From Metaphire vulgaris (lineage: Eukaryota > Annelida > Clitellata > Crassiclitellata > Megascolecidae), in assembly GCA_018105865.1 (NCBI GenBank), contig CM030861.1, forward strand, positions 8,181,484 to 8,245,483: DNA of 64,000 bases, read 5' to 3'. The position numbers and the translations under genes were made by a program. The notes beneath the pieces are model-generated. The model was not told the DNA's origin, made no database searches, and was given only the letters and a program-made list of their open reading frames with translations. Every line of letters starts with the position of its first letter. Position 1 is the first letter of the stretch. Of the stretch, positions 1-40,442 are shown in pieces.

Positions 1-56
<56 letters not shown>

Positions 57-57
57 A
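1..57. repeat. (CAT)n microsatellite
   Basis: About 19 perfect CAT units open the window; the array may continue to the left of it. Confidence 0.97.
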
Positions 58-119
58 GAGGATATCGACTTCAAAGACACGATCCGGATGACTGCGATCC
101 TCTACCACGGCTGAACTAA

Positions 120-290
120 TTGTCCCTTTAGGACGCGTCTCGTCACTGTCGGTGATCGAGCGTTTCCGGTAGCTGCTGCTGCGCGCTCGGAACTCGCTCC
201 CTGCTGACATCCAGGAGTATCCATCACTTGACACATGCAAGAAACGTCTCAAATCTTGGCTCTTCGGAACTAGTTATTTAGTTATGTAAT
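120..290 (+). mobile_element. Degenerate LINE reverse transcriptase C-terminus
   Basis: The plus strand reads RLVTVGDRAFPVAA followed, after a frame slip near 185, by NSLPADI and then KKRLKSWLF. This is the order of the C-terminal tail of CR1/L2-like reverse transcriptases (GxRAFSVAAP..WNSLP..IR..S...FK..LKTHLF). The frame break and missing upstream domain make it a dead 5'-truncated copy. Confidence 0.7.
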
Positions 291-412
291 GTGTTCACGG
301 AGTCTATCGACTAGTCACCACACTAATCTTGACTTTACTTACGTACTTTATTTCGTTGTTGATGTAGGCCTATGCCCAGCCACAATATTTATTTATTAAA
401 AATACTTCGAAT

Positions 413-599
413 CAGTGTTTTATCCAGACTCCAGGCCTTGGGAGGGAATTGAGGCTTTCGGGGTGGAATCGACTTGGTTGGAGGGAAAAGACATAGTTCA
501 AAGCAAAATTTGTGTAAGTGCTGAAATTTGGGGGGATTTTGAGTTGTTTTTGTGGGGGGCAGGGGGATATCCCTTCTAATAAGCCTGTATAAAACACTG
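413..599. mobile_element. hAT-like MITE, CAGTGTTTTATCC family
   Basis: The ends are CAGTGTTTTATCCAG and TGTATAAAACACTG, flanked by a perfect 8-bp duplication CTTCGAAT (405-412 and 600-607). Relatives with CAGTGTTTA..CTAGGCC ends lie at 2158, 56472, 57905 and 61519. The body is rich in G-runs and has no coding capacity. Confidence 0.88.
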
Positions 600-760
600 C
601 TTCGAATATGCCTGAGACCATATTGCAGCCGCTTTTAGCCCGGATCATCAAAATGTCACTTATATCAGGACCAATCCCGCCTAAAGACCAGAGAGTGGCG
701 CTAAAGAATTATTGTACGATTGAGTCATATAGATGCAATGCGTCTGTTGCACTTGTACAG

Positions 761-1170
761 CAGTGTGCGTCGGTGGTTGCATGCCAAACGCCTCCTGCGT
801 CAGTCCTGGAAAGTGCCGGTGCAACAGCGGTCACTTCGGACCGAAGTGCAGCGGGGAGCGGACGTCCTCCGCAGACAGCGCTACGCCCAGTGCCCGACGA
901 CCCTTCAACCTCTGCAAACGCCCCTGTCTCAACGGGGGAAGATGCCGTCACAACGGACGCTGCAAATGTCCCCCACAGTACTTCGGATCCTACTGTCATA
1001 AAGGTGAGTGTATAATGTGATAGAAACAAAAAACTAGGTAGCTTTCTATTTTGTGCGTTGGCGTTCAGTATTTGTCAAATACTTTCCCGATGCAAAATTT
1101 GTATTTATTTTCAGGTCGCCGTGAGAACGAAACTAGAAAAGAAAGAAAATTGTCAAACAACACGGAATAG
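761..1170 (+). CDS. EGF-repeat protein, last two coding exons (partial)
   Basis: Exon A runs from about 761 (after an ACTTGTACAG acceptor) to 1003. It encodes two complete six-cysteine EGF-like modules: CVGGC..SC..GKCRC..FGPKC at about 766-855 and CKRPCLNGGRC..GRCKC..YFGSYC at about 913-993. They are joined by a Ser/Ala/Arg linker. A strong donor AAG|GTGAGT follows. Exon B starts at 1115 after TATTTTCAG, keeps the frame, and adds a basic tail (RRENETRKERK) ending in TAG at 1168-1170. The compact EGF modules and short basic C-terminus resemble the end of WIF1 or other secreted matrix EGF proteins, but the diagnostic upstream domain is outside the window. An AATAAA lies near 2065. No symbol is assigned. 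Confidence 0.72.
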
Positions 1171-2157
1171 TGTGTATGTTAATACATGTATGACGTGTCT
1201 AACATGTATATCGAGTATTGAGCGAATCAAACTGAATACAGAAGACATTCGGGCCTATAAAAAGACTTGCCAAGGATAACAAACTTCAGCAGGTCATCGT
1301 CATAACCCTATACAGTATATGACAGAGTTGCTTGGTGCAAAAATTCTAAATAGTCTACGTGTTGAGTCAATAACTGACAGATTCACGAAACACTTTAGTC
1401 ATTGACCCAACATATCTAGATGTTTTCCATCTAACATTTTAGCAATTTTTACGTCAAATGTTTCTTTGTGTCACTTGGTATGTTTTTAAGTTGACTTTTC
1501 GCCTCGAAAATGTTTTGGCATTCGAGTCGTATTGCATAATATTCGTCAAAGCGTGTTGACTGTTGATCTTAGTAAAGTGACAACGTTAGCTATTGCCCGT
1601 CGGCAGATATTTTCCCACCCATAAAGCTTCTGTACTGGTATCTAACTTTTAATTAGTTGTCGAGCAGACATCTCAAAGCTAAATAGTAAAACTGTTTGAG
1701 TGTTTTTCTTCGCTAAAGTCCAAAACTGGTTTATGCGCAAAGAAAGGCTCATCAGTCTATTGGAGACTAGAGTTTGATTATAGAGGACAAGAGGACTGTC
1801 CCAAGCGCCCCCAGTCGACTCTAAACTTGACCTTTACACTTTGGCTATAGTTAATTCAACTGTAGATTAAGCGCCTAGAAATTAGTACCTGCTGCAGTAC
1901 CTACCACGACGGCGCTATTATATGTTCACTAGATCTTATTTACTTAGTTTTCAGTTGTTCTCAGGAGCTCACTTGCTCGACTCATTTGTGATTGATTATT
2001 TCTCGAGGCGCAGAAAGGTGAAAATGGAATGAATGTGACGCGATCTATATATATCCAGGACTTTAATAAATGGATCCTTGTAAAGTTTGCCAAATATTTA
2101 TTGACAATTCGTTAAGTCTGAAACGTTTTAAAATTGCTTTTGCAGGTCTATTGTAGT
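1171..2157. other. Non-coding spacer and possible 3' UTR of the EGF-repeat gene
   Basis: AT-rich sequence with no homology-supported ORF, RNA gene or clear element. An AATAAA near 2065 is the only candidate processing signal seen. Confidence 0.4.
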
Positions 2158-2337
2158 CAGTGTTTATTCTAGGCCTTCTTAGGGGGGATTTTCCCCAAAG
2201 TTTGAAAATCCCCCTCAAATTTTTTTAGATGTTGGCTGGAGGAATGGAAATTTCTCCCCCAAACGTGTGGAAACTCAAACCGTGTCCCCTGAACATTTCA
2301 AAATCCCCCAATGTCAAGGAGGCTAGAATAAACACTG
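2158..2337. mobile_element. hAT-like MITE, CAGTGTTTATTCTAGGCC family
   Basis: Terminal inverted repeats CAGTGTTTATTCTAGGCC and GGCTAGAATAAACACTG are bounded by a perfect 8-bp duplication ATTGTAGT (2150-2157, 2338-2345). The ORFs overlapping it are chance frames. Confidence 0.9.
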
Positions 2338-2515
2338 ATTGTAGTGCTTTTGTTATATTTCCTGTTGTGGCTCCATGCATCCGAAGTGCAGAGTTCAAGT
2401 TCGAATCATCTTTCAAACAGAACACGCAATGCGCTATTTTTCCTAGGCTTAATGCTAAACCAAAATAAGGTACTAAAGGCAAGCTATGCAAACAAAGGTT
2501 AATTGAAAACATGAC

Positions 2516-2521
2516 TTTATT
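2516..2521 (-). terminator. Polyadenylation signal of cathepsin A copy 1
   Basis: TTTATT on the plus strand is AATAAA in the direction of the gene, about 280 bases past the stop. The same hexamer in the same conserved context (GACTTTATTGCAGTA) lies at 21101-21106 for copy 2 and 39596-39601 for copy 3. Confidence 0.65.
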
Positions 2522-2800
2522 GCAGTAAACTGACAATCGAAAAGATTTCAAAAGCAACATTCAGACGCAGACTAAGAATGGCATCAAACTATCGAATGAT
2601 AGCAAATTTAACTGATAAAATAGAGCATCTACTTAGGTTTACACTGAAATAATCAATTGATACGTAAATTATAAACTATAGAAATCACACAGCTGCAAAA
2701 CAGTTACACAATGCGAGGATGATGAAATGAATTAGATTGCTTAACTATAGCAAATCAAGAAAGCGTTTGACAGTTCTGAACATTTGATCATTTTCTGGAT

Positions 2801-17414
<14,614 letters not shown>

Positions 17415-18040
17415 TTGAGCAGATTCTACAAGCAATAACACATACAAGCAATGACCGTTATCTTCATTAATTATATATTAACAAAACGCTTCAGCAAACA
17501 TGGACATATTGGTATTACACTAAACGAAACAATGAATCCAATAATTCTTTAGAAACGAAAATCACGCTTAAGAACGAAAATGAAACGTTCACTAAATTTC
17601 TACTAGTGGGGTAAATTAGTTGATTTTACCCGAACAAAGATCAATCAAATTCATAAAATCACGGACGAAAAACTTCGCATTCTCTACTTACTCAGTAGCC
17701 TTACCTCTCTTACTCACATGCTCAGCTTAAACGAATTCAGAAAAGCAAAGCATTCTAAACGCTAGAAGCGATCTTTTATAGTCGCTTAATTTGGAGCGTG
17801 ATTAAGAAAGTCACGAGACAACTGCACAGAACAGTTCACGTGCGTTAAAGATCATCAGATTAAGACCCGACGAAAAGCAACCGGCGGCAAAGACCGACGA
17901 AACTTAAGTAACTTCGTGAGCCAAGATTGTGCTGATTAGATAATACATGGTTAATTATACATGAATGTTTCAGACTTTAGAGAGCACTATTTGGCCGTTT
18001 GCTGATGCATTAGAGCCTCACAGCACTGCACTTCGAGGAC

Positions 18041-18288
18041 TTATAGACTATGATCCCTCACTATGCCTAAATATGTGAACACTCTTTCGAGGAACTCTAT
18101 CATCATGGAAAGTTGATTTTGTTTTGGCAAAGTTTCCATTGCAAGTGTATCGCGTGTTTCTACATTGCCAATTTCGAATGGTCGACTAATTGCATAATTT
18201 CCCAATCTGTCATCTAAGAGCGATCGTTCGGGTGCAATTGGCGGGTCAAAGATATAATACACGCAGAAGATTGTATGGTAGCCAATTC
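18041..18288 (-). CDS. Conserved 82-codon exon-like ORF in the 5' flank, unit 1
   Basis: After an acceptor-like CGTCTGAG the frame opens with IGYHTIFCVYYIFD and continues PPIAPERSLLDDRLGNY, RPFEIGNVETRDTLAM and FLERVFTYLGIVRDHSL before a stop at 18041-18043. Unit 2 has the same ORF (36954-37201) with about four conservative replacements (DPP/DLP, SLL/SLI, AIS/AFS, MMI/MII) and no frame break. Unit 3 has a decayed version split by a Helitron. I do not recognise the family. It could be the terminal exon of a second gene carried by the duplication unit, or a relic; no upstream exon was identified. Confidence 0.4.
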
Positions 18289-18437
18289 CTCAGACGATGA
18301 GGTTCAAAATTTTTGTCATTTATAATGCTATTATAATGAAATCATTAAGATTTTTATCAAGAAGCAGCTGACAGAAATGCCATTAAAGCCAATTATGGAA
18401 ACTGATGGGCAAAATCAGGTATATGCAACAAGTGCAA

Positions 18438-18872
18438 TCTATAATATTAAGATCCTTATTCTGTATGTCTGTTACCTTCAAGCGTTCTCATTGGTTGACA
18501 AAGAAGCGTTTGACGAAGCGTACGTTTAGCACGGTTTAGTCGAGTCATTGCAGCGTCAGAGGGGTGGGCGTGCGACGACGTTGCTATTGGTAACAATTAT
18601 TCGTAGCTTGAGGAAGTTGCGCAATTTTAACGTACATTTTAACGTACAAAAATACGTGTACAGCGTCACAAATGGTCACAGTTGCGTGATTTTAACGTAC
18701 ATAGACCTAATTATTACGTGGCGCAGAGCTTGGCTAGGTAGCGTATGTACAGTACATCATTTAAATGTTGTTCAGCATGAATTCAATGATTGGGTATTAG
18801 GTATAGGTATTGGATTAGTATTATCATGCACTGCGAGCGAAGCGAGCGCGAGCGAAGCGAGCATCTTTCTAG
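18438..18872 (+). mobile_element. Helitron-like non-autonomous element, copy 1
   Basis: It starts TCTATAATATTAAGATCC and ends GAGCATCTTTCTAG, the TC...CTAG signature, without target duplication. Unit 2 shows the empty site: GGGCAA|TATATTTTTATG against GTGCAA[element]CATATTTTTATA here, so insertion was between A and T with a later T-to-C change. GCGAGCGAAGCGAGC repeats sit just before the 3' end. Confidence 0.8.
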
Positions 18873-18969
18873 CATATTTTTATAAACGTCCGGGCAACAT
18901 ATTCCTTCATCCAAAATCTTACGCCAAATCAAAAAATAACATCTACAGTGTAGTACAGATAATAACAAT

Positions 18970-19950
18970 TAATAAGTAAGTAAGTGAGTAAGTAAGTAGG
19001 TAAAATATCGCGGATTTCTATAGCGCCTTGGAAAGCAGCACAACAGTAGCTGCTTATTCTTAGGCGCTCAGCCTTTCTTAAATTAGCTAAGAGAAAGATG
19101 CATGATCAGCCAGGCAATAGTCAACATCCAAAGGGCAGTGAGGCTAGGTTGTTACAGCTATGGAGGGAATGATTTTAGAAAAAGGAAGGATTTAAGCTTA
19201 GACCTGAAGACTTGAGGAGATCATGCAGGGATTATGGGAAATGACGATTCAGATTTTATTGCTTGAAAGTGTTCAAGTCTGCGGAGAGAAGCTGGAATAG
19301 AGTTCCAAAGTTCAGGTGCAGCGTATGACAAGGCACGGTTGCAAATTTTCAGGGATGACTGATTCAGCGGGCGTGACAGAATAAGATGAGATGATGAACG
19401 TGTGGGTCGAGGAGGCTGAGGGGTTAATAGTGATCTAAGGTAGACAGGTTTTGATGACGACTGAAGTGAGCTATATGTAAGTGTTATTATCTTATATTGG
19501 ATACGTTCAGTTATTTTAGGCCAATGTAATGATTTTAGTGTGGGTGAAATATGAGAGAATTTAGGTGACTTAGTAACAGCGCGAGCAAGTGCATTTTGTA
19601 TTGATTGCAATTTCTTGATGGAGGCTTTGGGAAGGTTATAGTAGAGGGAGTTACAATAATCTAATTTGGAGTGGACTAATGAGGTGGCAATTGTGGAAGC
19701 AGTTTTGGTACCAAGGCAAGGGCGTAGGCGGCGAAGGTCACGAATATGAACATAGCAGGCTTTTGAAAGTTGGGAGGTTTGTGATTCGAAATTTAGAAAA
19801 GAATCATATTTGAATCTGAGATTTCTTGCAGTTGAAACAGGGATTGTTGTGGTGTCAGGAGCCAAAACTAGTTTAGGGTTGTCAATTTTTTGAGTTATAT
19901 TGTCCAACTCGTAAGGCTCATGTACAGGTACCTGACTTTTCACTGGCTGT
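18970..19950 (-). mobile_element. CR1/L2-like LINE, 5'-truncated, long RT ORF (unit 1)
   Basis: A 240-codon open minus-strand frame contains the RT C-terminal motifs HSKLDYCNSLYYNLP, LQSIQNALARAV, LHWPKITERIQYKI and APELWNSIPASLR. Its 3' UTR has GGCGCTATAGAAATCC and a (TTAC)n tail. The unit 2 copy (37445-38400) carries a 1-base deletion splitting the frame near 38200. The element was inserted before the duplication. Confidence 0.9.
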
Positions 19951-20224
19951 CAAGAAAAAAAATCTCAACTAAATTGTAAAACTGTTTCAGTGTTCTTCTT
20001 CGCTCTAGTCCAAAAAGCATTTATGAGCAAAGAAAATGTCATCAGTCCTATTGGAGAATAGAGTCTGATTATATAGGACAACCGCTAACTTCGTTTCTGA
20101 TAGAATATAGTGGGGGGGGGGGAATTCATGATGTCTGTGAATAGTGTTGTAATGGGCTATTACCTTTAATAAATTTAATCTAGTGTCAAAGTGGCGAAAT
20201 TTTAATAAATGACAAAACGTCTAT

Positions 20225-20590
20225 CACATTCTTCCATTTTTCTTTTGACGACGCTACTGAAAGTCCCGAGACTGTCTTCATCATTCTTTGAATAAACAAT
20301 AATTTTAAGAAGTGCGATCCGTCTTCTGCGATATCTTCATTGAAAGCATTCTCCTCTATATCGAAATCTGTTTTCTTGTCTGTGCAATCTTCGTCGGTAT
20401 GTATGTATTCTATAATGTAGGATTGTCATCTTCATTCGTTACTGTAGTCCCAAATAAAGTTGCTACTTCGGACGTTAATTGGACCCACCTAGTAGTTCTG
20501 CTTCGCACCAATGGAGTTCGCCACCGTCTGATGCATTTCCAGGTAGGCTGTTATAGATTTGATTATCTTTCTTTTAAATTCTAAGTTGTC
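20225..20590. other. Conserved unidentified block in 5' flank, unit 1
   Basis: The minus strand reads VQLTSEVATLFGTTVTNEDD and, one frame over, EYIHTDEDCTDKKTDFDI then AFNEDIAEDGSHFLKLL. The unit 2 equivalent (38700-39055) is conserved but has a 5-base insertion that stops the second frame. This could be a relic transposase or lost exons of a neighbouring gene; I cannot identify it. Confidence 0.3.
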
Positions 20591-21363
20591 GTTATTAAAG
20601 CACATTATTAATTTGTAATACTCCGTGTTATTGGGAATTTTGCTTTCTTTATTCTCAAGCACAGCTGTCCCACTCCAGGGCAGGGTTTAGCTATTTTGAA
20701 TGCGTTGCCCTTATCCATTCTTAATGATTACGGCCATCAACCTTAGAGAAAATTCGTTACGATAGTCCGCAGGAGAGGGTCGCAAGAAATGGGTTTCCCC
20801 CTGTCCGCGGGTATAATCCTTCCTATAGGAGCTTATGGGAATTGCGTTGCAATAAGCCACGTCTTTTTTTCTATCGTACTCTGTCAACTGTTAAGTTTCC
20901 ATCTTTGAAATTGACCTTGCGTGGCTGATGGTTTCGACGGTTTTTATGGATTACGGAGTGTGGTGATGATGATGAATGATGACGGCTGAGTTCGAATCAT
21001 TTCTCAAAAAGAACACGCAATTCACTATTTTTCCTTAACACTGTCCCAAAATAATCTGCGAAAGGTAAGCTATGCAAATAAGGTTAATTGAAAACATGAC
21101 TTTATTGCAGTAGACTGACAATCAAAAAGATTTCAAAAGCAAGACGCAGACTAAGAATGACATCAAACTATCCATGGATAGAAAATTTAACTGCTAAAAG
21201 AGGCTATTGCATCTTCCTAATTTTGCACCAAAATAATCAATTGATACGTATAAACTATAGAAATAACACAGCGGATAAGCAGTTACACAATACGAGGATG
21301 AAATGAATTAGATTGCTTAATCGACAAATCAAAAATTTCTGAACATTTGATAATTTTCTGGAT

Positions 21364-36332
<14,969 letters not shown>

Positions 36333-36953
36333 TTGAGCAGATTCTACAAGCAATAACACATACAAGCAATGACCGTTATCTTCATTAATTATTAACAAAG
36401 AGCTTCAGCAAACATGAACGTATTGGTATTACACTAAACGAAACAATGAATCCAATAATTATTTAGAAACGAAAATCACGCTTAAGAACGAAAATGAAAC
36501 GTTCACTAAATTTGTACTAGTGAGGTAAATTAGTTGATTCCATCCGACCATAGATCAATCAGATTCAAAAAATCAGGGACGAAAAGCTTCGCATTCTCTA
36601 CTTACTCAGTAGCCTTACCTCTCTTACTCACATGATCAGCTTTAACGAATTGAGAAAAGCAAAGCATTCTAGACGCTACCAACGATCTTTTATAGTCGCT
36701 TAATTTGGAGCGTGATTAAGAAAGTCACGAGACAACTGCACAGAACAGTTCACGTGCGTTAAAGATCATCGGATTAAGACTTGGCAGAAAGCAACCGGCG
36801 GCAAAGACCGACGAAACTTAAGTAACCTTGGAAGCCAAGATGTGCTGATTAGATAATACTTGGTTAATTATACATGAATGTTTCAGACTTTAGAGAGCAC
36901 TATTTGGTCGTTTTCTGATGCATTAGAGCCTCACAACACTGCACTTCGAGGAC

Positions 36954-37201
36954 TTATAGACTATGATCCCTCACTATGCCTAAATACGTGAACACTCTTT
37001 CGAGGAACTCTATTATCATGGAAAGTTGATTTTGTTTTGGCAAAGTTTCCATTGCAAGTGTATCGCGTGTTTCTACATTGCCAATTTCGAATGGTCGACT
37101 AAATGCATAATTTCCCAATCTGTCATCTATGAGCGATCGTTCGGGTGCAATTGGCAGGTCAAAGATATAATACATGCAGAAGATTGTATGGTAGCCAATT
37201 C
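36954..37201 (-). CDS. Conserved 82-codon exon-like ORF in the 5' flank, unit 2
   Basis: Counterpart of 18041-18288 with identical length and phase. Same acceptor-like CTGAG, ending FTYLGIVRDHSL and stop. The lack of any indel across 248 bases, in a region otherwise full of indels, hints at constraint or a recent duplication. Function unknown. Confidence 0.4.
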
Positions 37202-37444
37202 CTCAGACGATGAGGTTCAAAATTTTTTGTAATTTATAATGCTATTACAATGAAATCATTAAGATTTTTATCAAGAAGCAACTGACAGAAATGCCATTAA
37301 AGCGGATTATGGAAACTGATGGGCTAAATCAGGTATATGCAACAAGGGCAATATATTTTTATGAACTTCCGGACAACATATTCCTTCATCCAAAATCTTA
37401 CGCCAAATCAAAAAAGAACATCTACAGTGTAGTACAGATAATAA

Positions 37445-37451
37445 CAATTAA

Positions 37452-37493
<42 letters not shown>

Positions 37494-38400
37494 GGTAAAA
37501 TCTCGCGGATTTCTATAGCGCCTTGGAAAGCAGCACAACAGTAGCTGCTTATTCTTAGGCGCTCAGCCTTTCTTAAATTAGCTAAGGGAAAGATGCATGA
37601 TCAGCCAGGCAATAGTCAACATCCAAAGGGCAGTGAGGCTATGTTGTTACAGCTTTGGAGAGAATGATTTTAGAAAAAGGAAGGATTTAAGCTTAGACCT
37701 GAAGACTTGAGGAGATAATGCAGGGATTATGGGAAATGACGATTCAGATTTTATTGCTTGAAAGTGTTCAAGTCTGCGGAGAGAAGCTGGGATAGAGTTC
37801 CAAAGTTCAGGTGAGGCGTATGACAAGGCACGGTTGCAAATTTTCAGGGATGACTGATTCAGCGGGCGTGACAGAATAAGATGAGATGATGAACGTGTGG
37901 ATCGAGGAGGCTGATGGGGTAATAGTGATCTAAGGTAGACAGGTTTTGATGACGACTGAAGTGAGCTATATGTAAGTGTTATTATCTTATATTTGATACG
38001 TTCAGTTATTTTAGGCCAATGTAATGATTTTAGTATGGGTGAAATATGAGAGAATTTAGGTGACTTAGTAACAGCGCGAGCTAGTGCATTTTGTATTGAT
38101 TGCAATTTGTTGATGAAGGCTTTGGGAAGGTTATAGTAGAGGGAGTTACAATAATCTAATTTGGAGTGGACTATTGAGGTGGCAATTGTGGAAGCAGTTT
38201 GGTACCAAGGCAAGGGCGTAGGCGGCGAAGGTCACGAATATGAACATAGCAGGCTTTTGAAAGTTGGGAGATTTGTGATTCGAAGTTTAGAAAAGAATCA
38301 TATTTGAATCCGAGATTTCTTGCAGTTGACACAGGGATTGTTGTGGTGTCAGGAGCCAAAACTAGTTTAGGATTGTCCATTTTTTAGTTATATTGTCCAA
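37445..38400 (-). mobile_element. CR1/L2-like LINE, unit 2 copy, frame broken
   Basis: Same insertion as 18970-19950. The (AAGT)n tail is longer (37449-37495). A single-base loss near 38200 splits the RT frame after RRLRPCLGTK. Confidence 0.88.
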
Positions 38401-38699
38401 ATCGTAAGGCTCATGTACAGGTACCTGACTTTTCACTGGCTGTCAAGAAAAAAATCTCAACTGAATTGTAAAACTGTTTGAGTGTTCTTCTTCGCTCTAG
38501 TCCAAAAATCATTTATGAACAAAGAAAATGTCATCAGCCCTATTGGAGAATAGAGTCTGATTATATAGGACAACCGTTAACTTCGTTTCTGATAGAATAT
38601 AGTGAGGGGGAATTCATGATGTCGTCTGTGAATAGTGTTGTAATGGGCTATTACCTTTAATAAATTTAATCTAGTGTCAAAGTGGCGAAATTTTAATAA

Positions 38700-39055
38700 A
38701 TGACAAAACGTCTATCACATTCTTCCATTTTTCTTTTGACGACGCTACTGAAAGTCTCGAGACTGTCTTCATCATTCTTTGCTTTGAATAAACAATAATT
38801 TTAAGAAGTGCGATCCGTCTTCTGCGATATCTTCATTGAAAGCATTCTTCTCAATATCGAAATCTGTTTTCTTGTCTGTGCAATCTTCGTCGGTATGTAT
38901 GTATTCTATAATGTAGTATTGTCATCTTCATTCGTTACTGTAGTCCCAAATGAAGTTGCTACTTCGGACGTTAATTGGACCATGCAGCCTAGTAGTTACG
39001 CTACGCACGAATGGAGTTCGCCACCGTCTGATGAATTGCCAGGTCGGCTATTATA
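38700..39055. other. Conserved unidentified block in 5' flank, unit 2
   Basis: Equivalent of 20225-20590. It has a few substitutions and a GCTTT insertion at about 38780, which closes the candidate minus-strand frame. Confidence 0.3.
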
Positions 39056-40163
39056 GATTTGATAATCTTTCTATTAAATTCTAATTTGTCGTTATTAAAG
39101 AACATTATTAATTTGTAATACTCCGTGGGCATTTTGCTTTCTTTATTCTCAAGCACAGCTGTCGCACGCCAGGGCAGGGCCTAGTTATTTTGAATGCGTT
39201 TCCCTTATCCATTCTTAATGAATTACGGCCATCAACCTTAGAGAAAATTCCTTACGACAGTCCGCAGGAGTGGGTCAGAAGAAGTGCGTCCCTCCTGTCC
39301 GCGAGTTTAATCCTTCCTATAGGAGCCTATGGGAATTGCGTTGCATTAAGCCACATCTTTTTTCTATCGCACTCTGTCAACTGTTAAGTTTACCATATTT
39401 GAAATTGACCTTGCGTGGCTGATGGCTTCGACGGTTTTTATGGATTACGGAGTGTGGTGATGATGATGAATGATGACGGCTGAGTTCGAATCAATTCTCA
39501 AAAAGAAAACGCAATTCACTATTTTTCCTTAACACTATCCCAAAATAATCTGCGAAAGGTAAGCTATGCAAATAGAGGTTAATTGAAAACATGACTTTAT
39601 TGCAGTAGACTGACAATCAAAAAGATTTCAAAAGCAAGACGCAGACTAAGAATGACATCAAACTATCCACGGAAAGAAAATTTAACTGCTAAAAGAGGCT
39701 ATTGCATCTACTTAGTTTTGCACCAAAATAATCAATTGATGCGTATAAACTATAGAAATAACACAGCTGCTAAGCAGTTACACAACACCCAAGAAGAAAT
39801 GAATTAGATTGTTTAATCAACAAATCAAAAAGTTCTGAACATTTGATCATTTTCTGGAATTAGAACAACCCAGACAAGAAATTCTTTAGCATTGTCAGGG
39901 CCTGTATTGGTTTGTCCTGTGGCACCATGTGACCGGCACCCTACAACACAATTAAAGACGCTATAAGCACTCACAGTTTTCAGGCTCATAGTCAAATTTA
40001 CAGTAAGCAACCGTATCGTTGCAAACACTAAAATATCATTAAGACAAAATGCATAATTGTTGTGGCATCGTTCAATTCATAAGGACCGCCTCTGACCCAT
40101 GTGTTGTGATCCGTATTGCAGTGGGAATATTAAGCTTTGGCCTAACGTTTGGCCCCTTACGTT

Positions 40164-40442
40164 CAGGGGCTTCTATCCCTATTTAAGGCATGCAGCTGCG
40201 CCTGGAAAAAAAATGGGGGGGATATTTTTGCTACTAATCTGAACTCAACCGAGACTGATATTGATTCAAAATAACACTGACCGTGAAGTAATCAATGATA
40301 GCTATGTCTAACACAAAGGATGAAAAGCTGAATATAATACTAAGTTTACAAGGGAGCAAATTAACAGAGGGAATTTGTAATTTGGGGATTTGTAATTTTG
40401 GGGGGAATTGAGCCCAGCTGCAAGGGGGGATAGAAGCTGCTG
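40164..40442. mobile_element. hAT-like MITE, CAGGGGCTTCTATCCC family
   Basis: Ends CAGGGGCTTCTATCCC and GGGGGATAGAAGCTGCTG; perfect duplication CTTACGTT (40156-40163, 40443-40450). It is in the last intron of copy 3 only. Confidence 0.92.

Noticed and set aside
608..1015. Plus-strand ORF overlapping the EGF exon in another frame
   Set aside because: The EGF frame has 12 correctly spaced cysteines and in-frame splice sites; this one has no recognisable domain.
17415..17447. Upstream extension of the copy 1 signal peptide ([11 protein letters not shown])
   Set aside because: It begins at a TTG codon. The first ATG, common to all three copies, is at MSTxSFIF.
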